From contig JANXCQ010000004.1 in assembly GCA_025060195.1 (NCBI GenBank), positions 1-64,000 on the forward strand: DNA of 64,000 nt. Direction: 5' to 3'. How positions within the stretch are numbered: position 1 is the first letter of the stretch; each line of letters starts with the position of its first letter. This document shows positions 18,502 to 27,663 of this stretch, one piece after another. Position numbers and translations under genes: made by a program. Source of the DNA: Gemmatales bacterium. Its GTDB lineage: Bacteria > Planctomycetota > Planctomycetia > Gemmatales > HRBIN36. A model generated the notes under the pieces. It did no database searches. It was not told where the DNA came from and saw nothing but the letters and a program-made list of their open reading frames with translations.

Positions 18502-19845
18502 ATGGATCGGCGGGAGTTTCTCCGGCAGACTGGAGCAAGTGTCGGCGCGACATTACTGACGGCGGCTACCACCAGGGTTGTGGCCGCGATGGACAAAATC
18601 TCCTTTGCCGTGATCGGCTGCGGCGGGATGGGACGGGCTAATTTGCGAGCGTTTCTACGCCTGCCCGATTTCGAATGCCTTGCTGTCTGCGACGTGGATA
18701 AGAATCAGATTGCCTTGGCGATGGAGGACGTCAAGAAGGCGGGTCGCGATCCGGCGCGGATTCAGGTGTATGAAGATTACCGCAAGATGTTGGACGAGCG
18801 AAAAGACTTAGACGTAGCGGTAATCTGTACCCCGGATCACCACCATGCCTACGCTTTGATTCACGCGTGTTACAGTGGTCGTAACGGCCAAGGGCTGGAT
18901 ATTTATTGCGAAAAACCGCTGGCGCACAACATCGTGGAAGGTCGGGCGATGATCCAGGCGGTGCGCAAACAGAAACGCGTTTGCCAAATCGGTACGCAGC
19001 AGCGCAGCGGTAAGCATTTTCAGGATGCGGTCGCGTTTGTGCAATCGGGCAAGCTCGGCCACGTATATCTCTGTCGCACTTGGATAACCAACAATTATCC
19101 TCCCACGGGTTGTGGCAATCCACCCGATGAACCCAATCCCCCGCCGGGCGTCAATTATGATCTCTGGCTGGGGCCTGCGCCGAAGCGTCCCTTCAACCGT
19201 GCCCGCTTCCATTGGCACTATCGCTGGTTTTGGGACTATGGCAACGGTTTGTGTCCCGATTGGGGCGTTCACCTGAACGACATCATCTTATGGGCCATGA
19301 AAGTCCAAGCGCCGCTAGCCGTTCACGCTTGCGGGGGCAAATACGAAATGAAAGACATCAGCGAGACCCCGGATACGTTAGATGTCACCTACGAGTATCC
19401 CACTTTCGTTCACCTTTACACTGTCCGACAAGGCCGGATGCACGGCGGGTTTGGGGGTCGCAACCACGGCATGGAATTCGTCGGAACCGAGGGCACACTC
19501 ACTCTCGACCGCAACGGTTGGGTTGTTACCTGGAAAGACGGTCGGCAGGAACATCACGGCGGCTCAGAACAACATTTCACGCACGTGCAAAATTTTCTCC
19601 ACTGCCTGCGGAATCGCTCCGTCGAACCCAATTCTCCCATTGAAGCGGTGCATTATGCTACTAATACGGGGCACTTAGCGAACATTAGTTACCGCGTGGG
19701 CCGCAAAATCTATTGGGATGCAACCCAAGAGCGCTGTTACCGGGGTTACGACCCTGTGAAAAAGGTCTTTGTTCACGAGGATATGGAGGCTAATGCTTAC
19801 TTGTTCCGCGAACCCAGGTCTGGTTGGAAACTCCCGGCGACGTGA
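18502..19845 (+). CDS. Gfo/Idh/MocA oxidoreductase with Tat signal
   Basis: The 447-residue protein starts with a twin-arginine signal (MDRREFLRQTGASVGATLL), so it should be exported folded. The NAD(P)-binding part follows: FAVIGCGGMGRANLRAFL (35-52), VAVICTPDHHHAY and the catalytic-loop CEKPLAHNI. A C-terminal domain has DWGVHLNDIILW and GTEGTLTLDRNG. These enzymes oxidise or reduce sugars and inositols; the substrate is unknown. GGGAGG precedes the ATG. Exported Gfo/Idh/MocA proteins are greatly expanded in planctomycetes, often near DUF1501 genes such as the next one. Confidence 0.92.
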   Translation: MDRREFLRQTGASVGATLLTAATTRVVAAMDKISFAVIGCGGMGRANLRAFLRLPDFECLAVCDVDKNQIALAMEDVKKAGRDPARIQVYEDYRKMLDERKDLDVAVICTPDHHHAYALIHACYSGRNGQGLDIYCEKPLAHNIVEGRAMIQAVRKQKRVCQIGTQQRSGKHFQDAVAFVQSGKLGHVYLCRTWITNNYPPTGCGNPPDEPNPPPGVNYDLWLGPAPKRPFNRARFHWHYRWFWDYGNGLCPDWGVHLNDIILWAMKVQAPLAVHACGGKYEMKDISETPDTLDVTYEYPTFVHLYTVRQGRMHGGFGGRNHGMEFVGTEGTLTLDRNGWVVTWKDGRQEHHGGSEQHFTHVQNFLHCLRNRSVEPNSPIEAVHYATNTGHLANISYRVGRKIYWDATQERCYRGYDPVKKVFVHEDMEANAYLFREPRSGWKLPAT

Positions 19846-20064
19846 AACATCGTTCGCCCGCTAGCGCCAGACCATTTCTCTAACTCGTAAGTAGCTTTTC
19901 GAATCTAGACCCTGTTCCTAACTGGTGATAAAGTAAAGATAGGCCCTCATAACTGGGCAAGCAAATATAAGCTGCTAATCCGCTGGCTAAGTGGGCAGAA
20001 ATCGGCCTTAGCCCGCCTAGTGACAGAGTCCCGCCACATTACCCTGCCTGCCGAGGACAAAGTC

Positions 20065-21456
20065 ATGCTTGGCCGAAGTTTTGCTTGTGCCGATTTTCAG
20101 AAAAGCCGATGGACACGTCGTCAATTACTACAAGTAGGCGGCCTAACCGCCTTCGGCTTGAGCCTTCCCAGTTGGTTGCGAGCCGCAGCAAACACACGAA
20201 GGCGAGCGCGTGTCGAGGCGGTCATTTTCCTGCACCAGTGGGGCGGGCCGAGTCATCTCGATACCGTCGATCCGAAGCCGAATGCTCCTGCGGAAGTGCG
20301 CGGCGAATTCCGGGCGGTACCCACTTCAGCCCCCGGTGTGATGTTTACCGATCAGTTGCCCCGCTTAGGCAAGGTGGCGAATCGCTTATGCGTCATTCGC
20401 ACCATGACACACCGTATGAAAAACCATAACTCGGCAGGTTACTATAGCCTTACGGGCCATGCTCCCCCTACTGACGACCAGCGGCTCCGCGACTCGCTGG
20501 AATTGTTTCCTGCCTACGGTTCCGTGGTGGACTATTTTCTGCCCGCGAAGCCCGGCGTGCCGACGTTCGTGGCGTTCCCGCATGTAATTGCCGATGGCTC
20601 GGTGACCCCAGGGCAGCATGCCAGCTTTCTCGGGCGCAAACATGATCCGTTTTTCGTCGGCCAAGACCCTAACCGTCCTGATTTTCGGTTACCAGAACTC
20701 ACGCTGCCGGCGGGACTGACGCTCGAACGTCTCGAAGATCGCCGACAAGTGCTCCGCCTCATTGACCAGCAACGTCAGCTTCTCGAGTACTCCGCGACCG
20801 CTCGTGGCATGGACGAATATTATCAACGGGCGGTGGCGCTGCTGACTTCGCCCAAAGTCCGCGAGGCATTTGATCTGTCGAAAGAGCCCGCTTCGGTGCG
20901 GGATCGCTATGGTCGCACTACCTACGGTCAGAGTTGTCTGCTAGCGCGTCGGCTGGTCGAAGTGGGGGTACGTTTCATCAACGTGTACTTCTCAGCCAAC
21001 ATCGGCGGCCAGGGAAATACGGGCGGTTGGGATACTCACGGCTTTAACGGTAACCCAATGTATCCAATCCTCAAAAGTTATCTGCTCCCCATCACGGATC
21101 AAACTCTGCCGACGCTCATTGAAGATTTGGAAAGTCGGGGATTGCTGAAAACGACGTTAGTCGTATGGGCGGGCGAATTCGGTCGCACGCCACGCATCAA
21201 CAACAACGCTGGTCGCGATCACTGGCCCGAATGTTATTCCGTGATCCTGGCAGGCGGCGGTGTTAAGGGCGGTTTCGTTTACGGTGTGTCTGACCGCTAC
21301 GGTGCCTGGCCCAGTGCCAATCCAGTCAAACCTGATGACTTAGCGGCCACTATGTTCGCTGCCCTGGGTCTGGATCCCCATGCCGAAGTTTACGACCCGC
21401 TGAACCGTCCGCTCACGATTTCCACGGGCCGAGTCATCGAGGAAATCTTCGCCTAG
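20065..21456 (+). CDS. DUF1501 family protein with Tat signal
   Basis: The 463-residue protein has a twin-arginine motif (SRWTRRQLLQVGG) near the start and a hydrophobic stretch to about 44, then the DUF1501 body: VIFLHQWGGPSHLDTVDPKP, LPRLGKVANRLCVIRTMTH, NHNSAGYYSLTGH, GVRFINVYF with GGWDTHGFN, VVWAGEFGRTPRINN, GRDHWP and GGVKGGFVYGVSDRYG. DUF1501 proteins resemble alkaline phosphatase/sulfatase folds; biochemical function is not established. I prefer ATG 20065 with GAGG upstream; a GTG at 20020 is possible. It follows the oxidoreductase gene on the same strand after a 219-base gap. Confidence 0.92.
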   Translation: MLGRSFACADFQKSRWTRRQLLQVGGLTAFGLSLPSWLRAAANTRRRARVEAVIFLHQWGGPSHLDTVDPKPNAPAEVRGEFRAVPTSAPGVMFTDQLPRLGKVANRLCVIRTMTHRMKNHNSAGYYSLTGHAPPTDDQRLRDSLELFPAYGSVVDYFLPAKPGVPTFVAFPHVIADGSVTPGQHASFLGRKHDPFFVGQDPNRPDFRLPELTLPAGLTLERLEDRRQVLRLIDQQRQLLEYSATARGMDEYYQRAVALLTSPKVREAFDLSKEPASVRDRYGRTTYGQSCLLARRLVEVGVRFINVYFSANIGGQGNTGGWDTHGFNGNPMYPILKSYLLPITDQTLPTLIEDLESRGLLKTTLVVWAGEFGRTPRINNNAGRDHWPECYSVILAGGGVKGGFVYGVSDRYGAWPSANPVKPDDLAATMFAALGLDPHAEVYDPLNRPLTISTGRVIEEIFA

Positions 21457-21569
21457 TTCGAGTAGAGACAGAAACCGCGCACATCTAGCCCGCCGCAATA
21501 TGCGCAAGGTCTTGCCATGGCACCGTTAGGCGCTTTGTGTGCGGCTCATGTCAACGAAGTTGGAGTTGA

Positions 21570-22586
21570 TTAGTCGAAACGCTTCGGTTGTGGCGCGGGG
21601 ACGACAAATTCGCCTTTCAGGGCTGAATCGAGTATTTGACTCACCTTATCGCGCCAAGCAGCAGGAACCTCATCCAGGCTCTTGTATGTCTTGGTTTCCC
21701 GGCCCTCGGTGATTTCGATTTTGCTAATGGTTCGCTGGCCGTCGGCCTCTTGACCTTCAATGCGGATCAGCTCGTCGCCCTCGCGGTACTGGACAGTGAA
21801 TTGGCCATCCGTCCGCTGCACCTGGAGCCACACAGCGCCGCGAGGCAACGCACCAAGTAGTGGGCGGCGCGGTACGAGCCGGGGACGACGGGGCAGGGTC
21901 TCGGGAAGTTCCACTTCGCCGAGCGTTTCTTTCTTCCCTTTGCGAATTACGACTACCTTGCCCACCTTGCCCGCAGGTAGTTGACCGACCCAGCGTACAA
22001 ACGCATTCGGATCGTCGGGAACTTCCTTATCACCAATTTGCACCAGAATATCGTGAACCTGAATTCCGGCCCGCGCCGCCGGAGAATCAGGCACCACCTC
22101 GCGTATCAGCAATCCTTGTTTTTCGGAAATATCTAAATGGTGCCGCAGAGCTGGATGGAGCGGCTCTACGACCACACCCAGCCGACCAGGACGCTGAGAT
22201 AAGGGTCCGAAAGGCCAAATATCTCGGTCGCGGAACCATGGTCCCTGTTGCAATTGTTCAATCATCCGTTGCATCTCTTCTCGCTGGCGACGCAACATCT
22301 GCCGAAGGGCTTCCCATTGCTTGGGATCGACACCAGGAGGCGCATCGCCGAGCCAGTCTTCCAAGTCGTCGAAAGGTAACGGCAAGGCACGTGGCTGGGT
22401 ATTGTTGGGTTTCTCATCCGGCTTGGCGCCGTCTTTCTCAGCTGGTGCGGGCACTAACACCGCTTCCTGTGCGTGGAGCGTCCCAATACTCTCGGCCAGA
22501 GAGCCTACCAAAGTTGCAATCACAACAATCGTGCTGACCCAGCACCAACGCAAGATAGCTTTCCCCAAGCCGAATCCCTTGCGCAT
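21570..22586 (-). CDS. Secreted PDZ domain protein
   Basis: The 338-residue protein has an N-terminal signal or anchor (AILRWCWVSTIVVIATLVGSL, ending near ...LHAQ). A charged coiled segment around 90-115 (MLRRQREEMQRMIEQLQQ) precedes one PDZ domain at about 132-225: GRLGVVVEPLHPALRHHL, GLLIREVVPDSPAARAGIQ, HDILVQIGDKEV. There is no Ser protease domain before it, unlike HtrA/DegP. The C-terminal part, with YREGDELIRIEGQEADG, has no family I recognise. The PDZ domain suggests binding of protein C-termini in the periplasm. A GAGGAGGAAC site precedes the ATG. Confidence 0.82.
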   Translation of the reverse strand: MRKGFGLGKAILRWCWVSTIVVIATLVGSLAESIGTLHAQEAVLVPAPAEKDGAKPDEKPNNTQPRALPLPFDDLEDWLGDAPPGVDPKQWEALRQMLRRQREEMQRMIEQLQQGPWFRDRDIWPFGPLSQRPGRLGVVVEPLHPALRHHLDISEKQGLLIREVVPDSPAARAGIQVHDILVQIGDKEVPDDPNAFVRWVGQLPAGKVGKVVVIRKGKKETLGEVELPETLPRRPRLVPRRPLLGALPRGAVWLQVQRTDGQFTVQYREGDELIRIEGQEADGQRTISKIEITEGRETKTYKSLDEVPAAWRDKVSQILDSALKGEFVVPAPQPKRFD

Positions 22587-22770
22587 AGTACGTTCCTCCT
22601 CTCGTTTCCGAAATTACACATAAATCGTCAAGAGACGCCCATGGTAATCTACTCGTCTGTCGTCCTTACTCATTCGTTGTCACAGAAATTTTACGCGTCT
22701 AGTCTAACGGGGAGTTCATAACCGACTTTGGCAAACTCATCAATTCCTTCTCGGAACTAAAGCTGCCGCA

Positions 22771-24423
22771 TCACGACACGATGGGCAATGGCAAGCGCCG
22801 GGAGACGCTCGGCTCGGCACTACCTCCACAGCCATGTTTGTCAAGCGAACCGATGTTTCCCCCGTTGGCTCCTTGGCTCACCGTTGAAGGAGGCCAAGAT
22901 TCCGACGGAGGTCGGAATTCATTGACTGAGTCGTATACTGCTGAAAGATCTAACCTATGCCGTGCCTTGGTGCCGTCGGAAGCCGCTACCAGCTGGCCGA
23001 AGAGCGTGTAAGGGCTGGCATCCTCGATATAAACGAGCACAAACTCGCCTATGAGCCGCGTCGGTCCGTCAAACACGACAATGTGATCCGTGTCGGTGCG
23101 CCCCGTCAATTGGAGCCATTCCTCACCCTCCGCGCAACACCCATAACTTGAGTGGCCGACCGACACCAACTCCGAGGTACGCTCGCGCAGTTTATACGCC
23201 CACTTACTCGGTCCTTCCACCAGGATCTCGACAATCTTCCCGATGAAGCGGCGATGATCGGCCAAACTCACGCGTGCCTGGATGGCTAATAGGTCATTGT
23301 TCCGCCGACGCTTCACCTCCTCAGGCACGTCGTCGGGATAAAGCTCATAAGCCTTGGTCCCGGGACGAGGACTATATTTGAAGATGTAGCTATTCTTGAA
23401 CCCTGCGTTAGCCACTAAGTCACAGGTGCGCTGGAATGACTCTTCGGTCTCACCGCAGAAACCGACGATGAAGTCGCTGCTAATGGCCACGCCGGGAATC
23501 GTTTCGCGACAGCGCTGGAGCATGTCGCGGTAGAAGGCCACCGTGTACATCCGCTTCATGCGGCGCAGAACCAAATCGCAGCCTGATTGAGCCGGCACGT
23601 GTAAATAACGTCCTACCTTGGGCAAATCACGCACCGCTTGAAGCAGGTCGTCCGTCATGTCCCGCGGGAAGTTGGTAATGAACTTGATGCGACGCAGGCC
23701 CGGAAGATCGTGCAAGCGATAAAGCAAGTCCGATAGACGGAATATCCGGCCATCCCCGAGACGGTAATGATAACTGTTCACCGTCTGACCGACCAAGGTG
23801 ATTTCCTTGCATCCTTGCTCCACCAGGTAGCGCACCTCAGCATAAATCTCATCGGGATGTCGGCTTTGTTCAGGGCCGCGGACACTCGGCACGATGCAGT
23901 AAGTGCAAAACTTATCGCAACCAAACTGCGTCCGCACGAAAGCCTGGAAACGATTTTGCCGTAATTCGGGTTCCCGCAAAGGATCGTAGCTCTCGAAGCT
24001 CAGCTCCACTTCCGGACGATGGGCCTCCGCTCGTCCCAGACTAACGGCGATCTGCGGTTGCCGTGTCCGCTGCACTTCTTCCAACAAATGCAACAACTTC
24101 CCTAACTGACCGGGGCCACAGATGATATCCACGTGCGGTGCGCGTTGGCGAATCAGATCCTGATCCTTCTGCGCCATGCAACCCAGCACGCCAATGATTT
24201 TGTGCGGGAACCGCTCTTTATGTCGGCGCAGTTGCCCTAACGCCGAATAAATTTTGTCCTCGGCGTGTTGACGTACGCTACAGGTGTTGAACAAAATGAC
24301 GTCGGCTTGCTTAGGATCGGTGACGAGCTCGTAACCGGCTTTGCGCAGAGTAGCCGCCACCAGCTCGCTGTCGAGCACGTTCATCTGGCAGCCGACAGTT
24401 TCTAAAAAGAGTTTCTTGCCCAT
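22771..24423 (-). CDS. miaB: tRNA-2-methylthio-N6-dimethylallyladenosine synthase
   Basis: MiaB adds the 2-methylthio group at A37 of tRNAs. Domains are in family order: UPF0004 domain with VGCQMNVLDSE (10-20), NTCSVRQHAEDK (46-57) and GVLGCMAQKD (cluster cysteines 11, 48, 82), the radical SAM motif FGCDKFCTYCIVP near 168, then IKFITNFPRDM, VPAQSGCDLVLRRMKR, ISSDFIVGFCGET and a TRAM domain ending near LVYIEDASPYTLFGQL. The 550-residue length exceeds the usual 440-480 because of a C-terminal tail of roughly 70 residues rich in Ser, Pro and Gly, with no evident function. Start ATG 24423. Confidence 0.94.
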   Translation of the reverse strand: MGKKLFLETVGCQMNVLDSELVAATLRKAGYELVTDPKQADVILFNTCSVRQHAEDKIYSALGQLRRHKERFPHKIIGVLGCMAQKDQDLIRQRAPHVDIICGPGQLGKLLHLLEEVQRTRQPQIAVSLGRAEAHRPEVELSFESYDPLREPELRQNRFQAFVRTQFGCDKFCTYCIVPSVRGPEQSRHPDEIYAEVRYLVEQGCKEITLVGQTVNSYHYRLGDGRIFRLSDLLYRLHDLPGLRRIKFITNFPRDMTDDLLQAVRDLPKVGRYLHVPAQSGCDLVLRRMKRMYTVAFYRDMLQRCRETIPGVAISSDFIVGFCGETEESFQRTCDLVANAGFKNSYIFKYSPRPGTKAYELYPDDVPEEVKRRRNNDLLAIQARVSLADHRRFIGKIVEILVEGPSKWAYKLRERTSELVSVGHSSYGCCAEGEEWLQLTGRTDTDHIVVFDGPTRLIGEFVLVYIEDASPYTLFGQLVAASDGTKARHRLDLSAVYDSVNEFRPPSESWPPSTVSQGANGGNIGSLDKHGCGGSAEPSVSRRLPLPIVS

Positions 24424-24827
24424 AGCCTAATCAATCATATACCCGGACAGGCCGATTGCGAAGGCAGCTTTTCCGTCCGCGGGTAGATGACCATTGCTAT
24501 GCAGGTCTGACCTATGAGCGTGATAATTTGCTGAATAACTACGTCAGTGGTACTTACTGAACCGCGTAATGTCAGCCCGCTAGGTAGCATATAAATTTAG
24601 ACCAACTCAGACCAAAGCTTGAGCAGATTCGGCTTGCCAAGTGCCTAGCGAAATTAGTAAAACATGCGGTCTAGACGACGCAGCGATAAGGCGTTATACA
24701 ATTGCCTGTGTCCCTGGCAAGTGCATGCTGCATGCCTCGGCCGGGTGATGCTCAGGCCCCGGGCGCAAAACCAGGGAGCGGGTGTTCGCTCCAAGCGATA
24801 CTCTTTCTAAACAGGAGGAAAATAAAC
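24424..24827. other. Intergenic gap before acpP
   Basis: This 400-base stretch between divergent miaB and acpP must contain promoters for both. I see no RNA gene or coding sequence in it; an in-frame extension of acpP from 24702 has no domain-like sequence. Confidence 0.55.
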
Positions 24828-25115
24828 GTGGCCCCGACAAGCCGAGAGGACATTGAAAAACGTGTCGTGGAAACCATTGCCGAACAGTTAGGTGTTAACC
24901 GCAGTGAGGTCAAACGAGAAACTAATCTGCTGACCGACTTGAATGCCGACTCGCTCGACGTCGTGGAAATCATTATGCAACTAGAGGAAGAATTTCAAAT
25001 CAAGATTCCGGACGCCGAGCAGGAAAAAATTCAGACTGTCGGACAAGCGATAGACCTCATCGAAAAACTACTTAAGGAAAAGGCACAACAGGTCGAGCAA
25101 CCGGCGGAGCGATAA
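24828..25115 (+). CDS. acpP: Acyl carrier protein
   Basis: The 95-residue protein carries growing fatty acyl chains on a phosphopantetheine arm. The attachment Ser42 is in the canonical [18 protein letters not shown] (39-56). LLTDLN before it and [13 protein letters not shown] after it complete the four-helix fold. I placed the start at GTG 24828 because AGGAGGAA is correctly spaced in front; the frame is open upstream, but that part reads as non-family sequence. The C-terminal tail is slightly longer than the 78-residue E. coli protein. fabF starts 4 bases after its stop, so the two are surely co-transcribed. Confidence 0.95.
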   Translation: MAPTSREDIEKRVVETIAEQLGVNRSEVKRETNLLTDLNADSLDVVEIIMQLEEEFQIKIPDAEQEKIQTVGQAIDLIEKLLKEKAQQVEQPAER

Positions 25116-25119
25116 CAAC

Positions 25120-26403
25120 GTGACAGCGCGGCGCGTCGTCCTTACCGGGCTAGGCACCTTTACGGCCCTGGGACCCGACCTAATCCGCGATTTCTGGCAT
25201 GGTCTGCTGGAAGGGCGCAGCGCCATCAGTTATATTGACCTGTTTGATACCAGCCAGTTTCGTGTCCGCTTCGCGGGCCAAATTCACCAATTTAATCCCG
25301 AAGCCTACATCGAGCCACGCCTCGCTCGGCGCCTCGATCGTTATGCCCAATTTGCGCTCATTGCCGCCATGAGCGCTCTAAGGGATAGCGGCTTGGAATT
25401 CGCTCGCGCCGACGACGATCAGCCAGGGTTTTATTTGCCGAAAGAAGACCCTGACCGCGTGGGGGTAGTCATAGGCACCGGGATAGGCGGGTTGGCCGAG
25501 TACGAGGAGCAACATTGTCGGCTCCTGAAATCAGGGCCAGATCGTATCAGTCCGTTCACAATCCCCAAACTGATGGCCAACGCTGCGAGTGGCCAGATTT
25601 CGATTTATCTTCGGGTTACAGGCCCCAACATCGCCGTGGCGACTGCGTGCGCCGCCAGTGCCCATGCCATCGGGGAAGCCTTCCGCATGATTCAACGAGG
25701 CGATGCTGACATTGTGATCGCAGGCGGTGCGGAAGCGACTATTACCCCCATGGGACTGGGCGGCTTTATCGCGGCTCGTGCATTGTCCGAACGCAACGAG
25801 GCGCCACAACGAGCCAGCCGTCCTTTTGACCGCGACCGGGATGGTTTCGTCTTAGCCGAGGGAGCGGGCGTACTTATTCTCGAAGAGGAAACCCATGCCC
25901 GACGACGTGGCGCCAACATCTATGCTGAAATCCTCGGCTATGGCGCTACCGCAGACGCCTACAACATCACCGCTCCTCACCCAGAAGGTGCCGGCGCTGC
26001 GAAAGCCATGGCACGTGCCTTGGCCGACGCTCGCCTCCGTCCTGATCAGATTCAATATATCAACGCCCATGGCACCAGCACGCCTTTGGGCGACGCCGTC
26101 GAGACCAAAGCCATCAAAAAAGTTTTCGGCGACCATGCTTATCGGCTAGCGATTAGCAGCACGAAAAGCATGCTCGGCCACACCCTCGGTGCCGCTGGTG
26201 GCATCGAGTTGATTGCCACGGCCCTGACCATCAAATTCGGAGTGGTTCACCCGACAATCAATTATGAAAATCCCGATCCGGATTGCGATTTAGATTACGT
26301 TCCCAACACAGCTCGTGAAATGCCTGTGCGTTATGCCATGTCGAATAGTTTTGGTTTCGGTGGACACAACGCTTGCATAGTGTTAGGTGCGTACCAGGGA
26401 TGA
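25120..26403 (+). CDS. fabF: 3-oxoacyl-[acyl-carrier-protein] synthase II
   Basis: FabF condenses malonyl-ACP with an acyl-ACP in fatty acid elongation. The 427-residue thiolase-fold protein has active-site C177 in ATACAASAHAIG, H317 in NAHGTSTPLGD, K349 and H354 in STKSMLGHTLGAAGG, and the terminal SNSFGFGGHNACIVL. The N-terminal RRVVLTGLGTFTALG and GGAEATITPMGLGGF also match. A small insertion near residues 95-112 (ARADDDQPGFYLPKED) makes it longer than E. coli FabF. It starts at GTG 25120, four bases after acpP, and belongs to the same operon. Confidence 0.95.
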   Translation: MTARRVVLTGLGTFTALGPDLIRDFWHGLLEGRSAISYIDLFDTSQFRVRFAGQIHQFNPEAYIEPRLARRLDRYAQFALIAAMSALRDSGLEFARADDDQPGFYLPKEDPDRVGVVIGTGIGGLAEYEEQHCRLLKSGPDRISPFTIPKLMANAASGQISIYLRVTGPNIAVATACAASAHAIGEAFRMIQRGDADIVIAGGAEATITPMGLGGFIAARALSERNEAPQRASRPFDRDRDGFVLAEGAGVLILEEETHARRRGANIYAEILGYGATADAYNITAPHPEGAGAAKAMARALADARLRPDQIQYINAHGTSTPLGDAVETKAIKKVFGDHAYRLAISSTKSMLGHTLGAAGGIELIATALTIKFGVVHPTINYENPDPDCDLDYVPNTAREMPVRYAMSNSFGFGGHNACIVLGAYQG

Positions 26404-26405
26404 AC

Positions 26406-26444
26406 TCGCCTGGGGTTATTGCACCGTACAATGGTTGCAGGCGA
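26406..26444. promoter_or_regulatory. Nested inverted repeat between fabF and carA
   Basis: TCGCCTG (26406-26412) pairs with CAGGCGA (26438-26444), and inside them ATTG (26418-26421) pairs with CAAT (26429-26432). The structure starts two bases after the fabF stop. It may help end the fabF transcript, but no T-run follows. Confidence 0.35.
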
Positions 26445-26523
26445 ATCTCACGCCTTGGTTAGGCAGAACCTCCAGCAGGCAGGGTGCTAATCCTAAAGCC
26501 CTAATCATCGAGAGTCTGAAGTC

Positions 26524-27648
26524 ATGCTGCAAAAGCGAGCTCCATGTAAATTAGCCCTGGAAGATGGCTTAGTTCTCAGCGGTTATGCCTTCGGCGCCGA
26601 AGGCGAACGGTATGGCGAGGTTGTTTTCAATACTAGCATCACAGGTTACCAGGAAATTCTCACTGACCCGTCGTACAAGGGGCAAATCGTTGTCATGACC
26701 TATCCGCACATCGGCAATTATGGGGTGAATGCGGAGGATCGAGAGTCGTGGCGCCCCCAGGTGGAAGGTTTCGTGGTGCGGGAAGTGGTCGCCGAACCCA
26801 GTAACTGCCGCGCCGAGCAATCTCTGGAGGATTACCTGCGGGAACACGGCATCATCGGCTTGGCGGGAGTGGACACACGGGCATTGGTGCGGCATATTCG
26901 CATCCGCGGTGCCTTACGGGGCGTCATTTCGACCGTAGATTTGGACGAGGCTTCTTTGGTGCGCAAGGCTCAAGCCAGTCCGAGCATCGTGGGCCGGGAC
27001 TTAGTCCAACAAGTCCTTTGCGCACAGCCTTACACTTGGCAGGAAGGCTTCACAAGCCGATTTGCTGCCGAGTTGTTGCCGGCGCAGCCGCCCACTCATC
27101 ACGTCGTAGCGCTTGACTTCGGAATGAAGTGGAACATCTTACGGTGTCTGGTACAAGTTGGTTGTCGCGTTACAATCCTGCCAGGGAACGCGACCGCCGA
27201 ACAGGTACTGCGATATCATCCTGATGGTATTTTCCTCTCCAACGGTCCCGGTGACCCTGCTGCCCTTGGCTACGCCATACAGACTATCCGCGAGCTCATT
27301 GGCAAAAAACCGATTTTCGGCATTTGCCTGGGGCATCAGCTACTCGGGCTGGCCTTGGGGGCGCAGACCTTCAAGTTGAAATTCGGGCACCGTGGAGCTA
27401 ATCATCCTGTCCTCAGTTATGAGACTAACCGAGTAGAGATTACTACTCAGAACCACGGCTTCGCGGTGCGGCTGGATACCCTCCCCGCGGAATTGGAGCC
27501 GACTCATATCAACCTCAACGATCATACTTTGGAAGGCATGCGGCACCGGAAGCTGCCCATATTTAGCGTGCAATATCATCCGGAAGCTTCCGCAGGTCCG
27601 CACGACAGTTACTACTTATTCACGCAGTTTCGCCAACTCATGGGCTAA
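26524..27648 (+). CDS. carA: Carbamoyl-phosphate synthase small subunit
   Basis: CarA supplies ammonia from glutamine to the large subunit (CarB) for arginine and pyrimidine synthesis. The 374-residue protein has an N-terminal half with [18 protein letters not shown] and [17 protein letters not shown], and a class I glutamine amidotransferase half: [12 protein letters not shown], nucleophile C268 in [14 protein letters not shown], and H352/E354 in QYHPEAS. Length and spacing are normal. No carB gene is present in the window. It converges with the M48-like gene after 15 bases. Confidence 0.95.
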   Translation: MLQKRAPCKLALEDGLVLSGYAFGAEGERYGEVVFNTSITGYQEILTDPSYKGQIVVMTYPHIGNYGVNAEDRESWRPQVEGFVVREVVAEPSNCRAEQSLEDYLREHGIIGLAGVDTRALVRHIRIRGALRGVISTVDLDEASLVRKAQASPSIVGRDLVQQVLCAQPYTWQEGFTSRFAAELLPAQPPTHHVVALDFGMKWNILRCLVQVGCRVTILPGNATAEQVLRYHPDGIFLSNGPGDPAALGYAIQTIRELIGKKPIFGICLGHQLLGLALGAQTFKLKFGHRGANHPVLSYETNRVEITTQNHGFAVRLDTLPAELEPTHINLNDHTLEGMRHRKLPIFSVQYHPEASAGPHDSYYLFTQFRQLMG

Positions 27649-27663
27649 CCACTCCCCGGCCCG

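Noticed and set aside
21860-22537. Plus-strand frame of 225 codons opposite the PDZ gene
   Set aside because: Antisense shadow of a clear PDZ protein with signal peptide and ribosome site; the shadow has no recognisable motif.
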